Assembly: GCA_013389125.1 (NCBI GenBank)
Contig: JACADX010000381.1
Coordinates: 1 to 6,678, forward strand
Length of the DNA: 6,678 nt
Source of the DNA: Parvularculaceae bacterium
GTDB lineage: Bacteria; Pseudomonadota; Alphaproteobacteria; Caulobacterales; Parvularculaceae
Direction of reading: 5' to 3'
Positions 5,747 to 6,678 of the stretch are shown here, one piece after another (positions within the stretch are counted from its first letter, which is position 1; each line of letters starts with the position of its first letter). Under the pieces are notes generated by a model. The model was not told the DNA's origin, ran no database searches, and saw nothing but the letters and a program-made list of their open reading frames with translations. The translations under genes were made by a program, and so were the position numbers.

Positions 5747-6084
5747 TTACGCCGGCCAGAACGGCTTGCCAGCGAGCGCCTGGAAAAAGAGCGCCGCCGC
5801 AGGGCCGAGCTGCGCGAGCGCCGCCGCGACGACCGCGGCGGCTGCTGGGCGAGGATCGCCAGCGTCAGGAAATGGACGCTCAACGAGACGTTGAATTTTT
5901 GCGGCTTCAGCCAGACGGAATCGCCGTCGATCGTGCGCGCGTCGATCGCTGAGGCGGGCAGCGTGACGACGAACATGGCGACGGTGAAGAACGCCGCCGC
6001 GACGAGCGCGCGCGTCACGTGATCATCGTCAAGGCCCGGGAGAGCCGGCGCTTCGCTCCGCCGCGCGTCGAGAAAGCGCATCAT
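5747..6084 (-). pseudogene. Remnant of a polytopic membrane protein gene (internal deletion and frame change)
   Basis: It starts at an ATG (6084) overlapping the ABA4-like stop as ATGA. Frame 1 gives 80 believable residues: a hydrophobic helix (about 25-47), then ARTIDGDSVWLKPQKFNVSLSVHFLTLAILAQ (49-80), which resembles the opening of a family of larger bacterial membrane proteins with a VWxKPxKF motif. At about 5842-5847 the frame turns into Arg/Ser-rich nonsense that would run as a 142-aa product to 5656, across the csoR 3' end. The adjacent frame instead reads a clean hydrophobic segment, AAAVVAAALAQLGPAAALFF, then QALAGKPFWPA and TAA at 5747-5749. This looks like the same family's C-terminus. 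Both a change of frame and loss of the middle (perhaps well over 100 residues, from my memory of the family) are implied. A single-base sequencing error could explain the frame but not the missing middle. Function unknown. Confidence 0.6.
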
Positions 6085-6527
6085 GGGGGCGTCCCTTTGC
6101 GGCGGCGATAGAGCGCGCGGATCGACAAGAAGAGCGCAAGGCCGACGGGACCGAACATGAAAGTCGCCAGAAGGATCGGCGCCTGAAGGAGCCGCGGCAG
6201 CCCGATCGCATCCGCGCGGCGCGCGATCCACGCGCCGATGAAAAGGTCGAAGGCGAGATAGTGAAGCCAGCCGGCGAGGAGGAGTTCGTCCTTGGCGAAG
6301 AGCGCACGCACCTCCGCGATCGAGCCGAAGCCGGCGTCGACCGTGTAGATGTTGGCGAAGATCAGCCCGGCGTAAAGCAGCGCGAAGCCGAAGGGGATGA
6401 GGAATTGCGGAATGAAGAAGACGATGTCGAACCGGCGCGGCAGGAAAAGGAGGATCATCCAGCCGATCAGCGCGGCGGAGTTCGCGAGCCCGAAGAGCCG
6501 TTCCGGCTCCGGCATTTCAACAAACAC
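6081..6527 (-). CDS. ABA4-like (DUF4281) integral membrane protein
   Basis: 148 aa from a GTG at 6527, chosen because AGGG lies 5 nt upstream. An ATG at 6515 (MPEPERLFGLANSAALIGW) aligns better with usual family starts and is a real alternative. Four hydrophobic helices are visible: about 14-30 (LANSAALIGWMILLFLP), 34-60 (IVFFIPQFLIPFGFALLYAGLIF), 86-104 (GWLHYLAFDLFIGAWIA) and 114-136. The GWxHYLAFDLFIGAWIARRA stretch is characteristic of the family named after plant ABA DEFICIENT 4, which is tied to neoxanthin synthesis in plants; the bacterial role is unknown. The stop overlaps the next start as ATGA, so the two were once co-translated. No copper link is visible and no CsoR-like palindrome lies upstream, so this is probably a neighbour rather than part of the resistance system. 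Confidence 0.88.
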   Translation of the reverse strand: MFVEMPEPERLFGLANSAALIGWMILLFLPRRFDIVFFIPQFLIPFGFALLYAGLIFANIYTVDAGFGSIAEVRALFAKDELLLAGWLHYLAFDLFIGAWIARRADAIGLPRLLQAPILLATFMFGPVGLALFLSIRALYRRRKGTPP

Positions 6528-6582
6528 GGCGACCCTGCCCCTCGCGCCCGTTCGGCGCCTTTTGTCGCCAGCTAATCAAATC

Positions 6583-6609
6583 GGCGCCGCCGCCGCAATC
6601 GCCGGCGCC
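6583..6609 (-). terminator. Possible weak hairpin after the right-edge reading frame
   Basis: GGCGCCG (6583-6589) and CGGCGCC (6603-6609) are complementary across a 13-nt loop. On the minus strand this lies right after the TAG at 6611 and is followed by GATTTGATT rather than a true T-run. GC-rich sequence makes such pairs common, so this is tentative. Confidence 0.25.
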
Positions 6610-6610
6610 T

Positions 6611-6678
6611 CTATTCGGCGAGCCGGAGCCGCCGCCGCTCGAATTGGCGCCGCATGCTCTGGAGATCACGGCCCCCGC
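6611..6678 (-). CDS. Possible C-terminal end of an unidentified gene (partial)
   Basis: The minus strand enters from the right edge and stays open for 22 codons to TAG at 6611, reading about GRDLQSMRRQFERRRLRLAE. The charged, helix-like composition and the choice of G/C third positions look more like coding sequence than the other two frames. It is too short to identify. If real, it is the gene before the ABA4-like gene, with an 83-nt gap. Positions 6528-6610 otherwise show no recognisable gene. Confidence 0.3.
   Translation of the reverse strand, partial: GGRDLQSMRRQFERRRLRLAE

Noticed and set aside
6085..6231. N-terminal extension of the membrane remnant up to 6231
   Set aside because: The added residues are Arg/Pro-rich out-of-frame reading of the ABA4-like gene; the ATGA overlap at 6081-6084 gives a natural start.
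1..6678. Mobile elements, tRNA/rRNA genes, riboswitches
   Set aside because: I saw no transposase or integrase motifs, terminal repeats, tRNA-like cloverleaf or known riboswitch core in the window. Transfer of the copper locus cannot be argued from this stretch alone.

Overview
The window is a GC-rich stretch, roughly two thirds G+C by eye, with the GCG/GTC/CTC/GCC codon habit of an alphaproteobacterium. A methylotroph- or Rhizobiales-like host is plausible, but this is inference from protein style only. Most of it is a compact copper-resistance locus built around one CsoR-type copper sensor.

Layout, left to right. Positions 1-1924 (minus) hold the 5' 641 codons of a copper-exporting P1B-type ATPase that runs off the left edge. 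Positions 1925-2023 are its regulatory region, with two copies of the palindrome ATACCC-N5-GGGTAT. Positions 2024-5264 (minus) are a tightly packed transcription unit read leftwards: a Tat-exported multicopper oxidase (PcoA/CopA family), the outer-membrane protein CopB (its start overlaps the oxidase stop), and a small secreted NTF2-like/DUF4440 protein with a His cluster behind its signal peptide. Positions 5265-5346 are a divergent promoter region with a third, perfect copy of the palindrome. Positions 5347-5679 (plus) encode the CsoR regulator.

Right of csoR is an apparently unrelated membrane-gene pair on the minus strand: an ABA4-like (DUF4281) four-helix protein at 6081-6527, overlapping by ATGA a small membrane protein gene (5747-6084) that looks like a pseudogene. 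The latter keeps a convincing N-terminus, then changes frame into what reads like the hydrophobic C-terminus of the same family. A strong hairpin lies between csoR and this remnant. A short reading frame at the right edge may be the tail of another gene.

Working model, part family knowledge and part inference: CsoR represses its own gene, the oxidase-copB-NTF2 operon and the ATPase gene through the shared palindrome. When Cu(I) loads its Cys/His/Cys site, repression is lifted. The ATPase then moves Cu(I) to the periplasm, the multicopper oxidase binds or oxidises it, and CopB acts at the outer membrane. The role of the NTF2-like protein is open. Individual protein families here are known; no wholly new system is evident. 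The most interesting points are the shared operator/promoter module, the His-bearing NTF2-like protein in the copper operon, the replacement of HMA domains by YHS plus a CxMHP-type domain in the ATPase, and the collapsed membrane gene.
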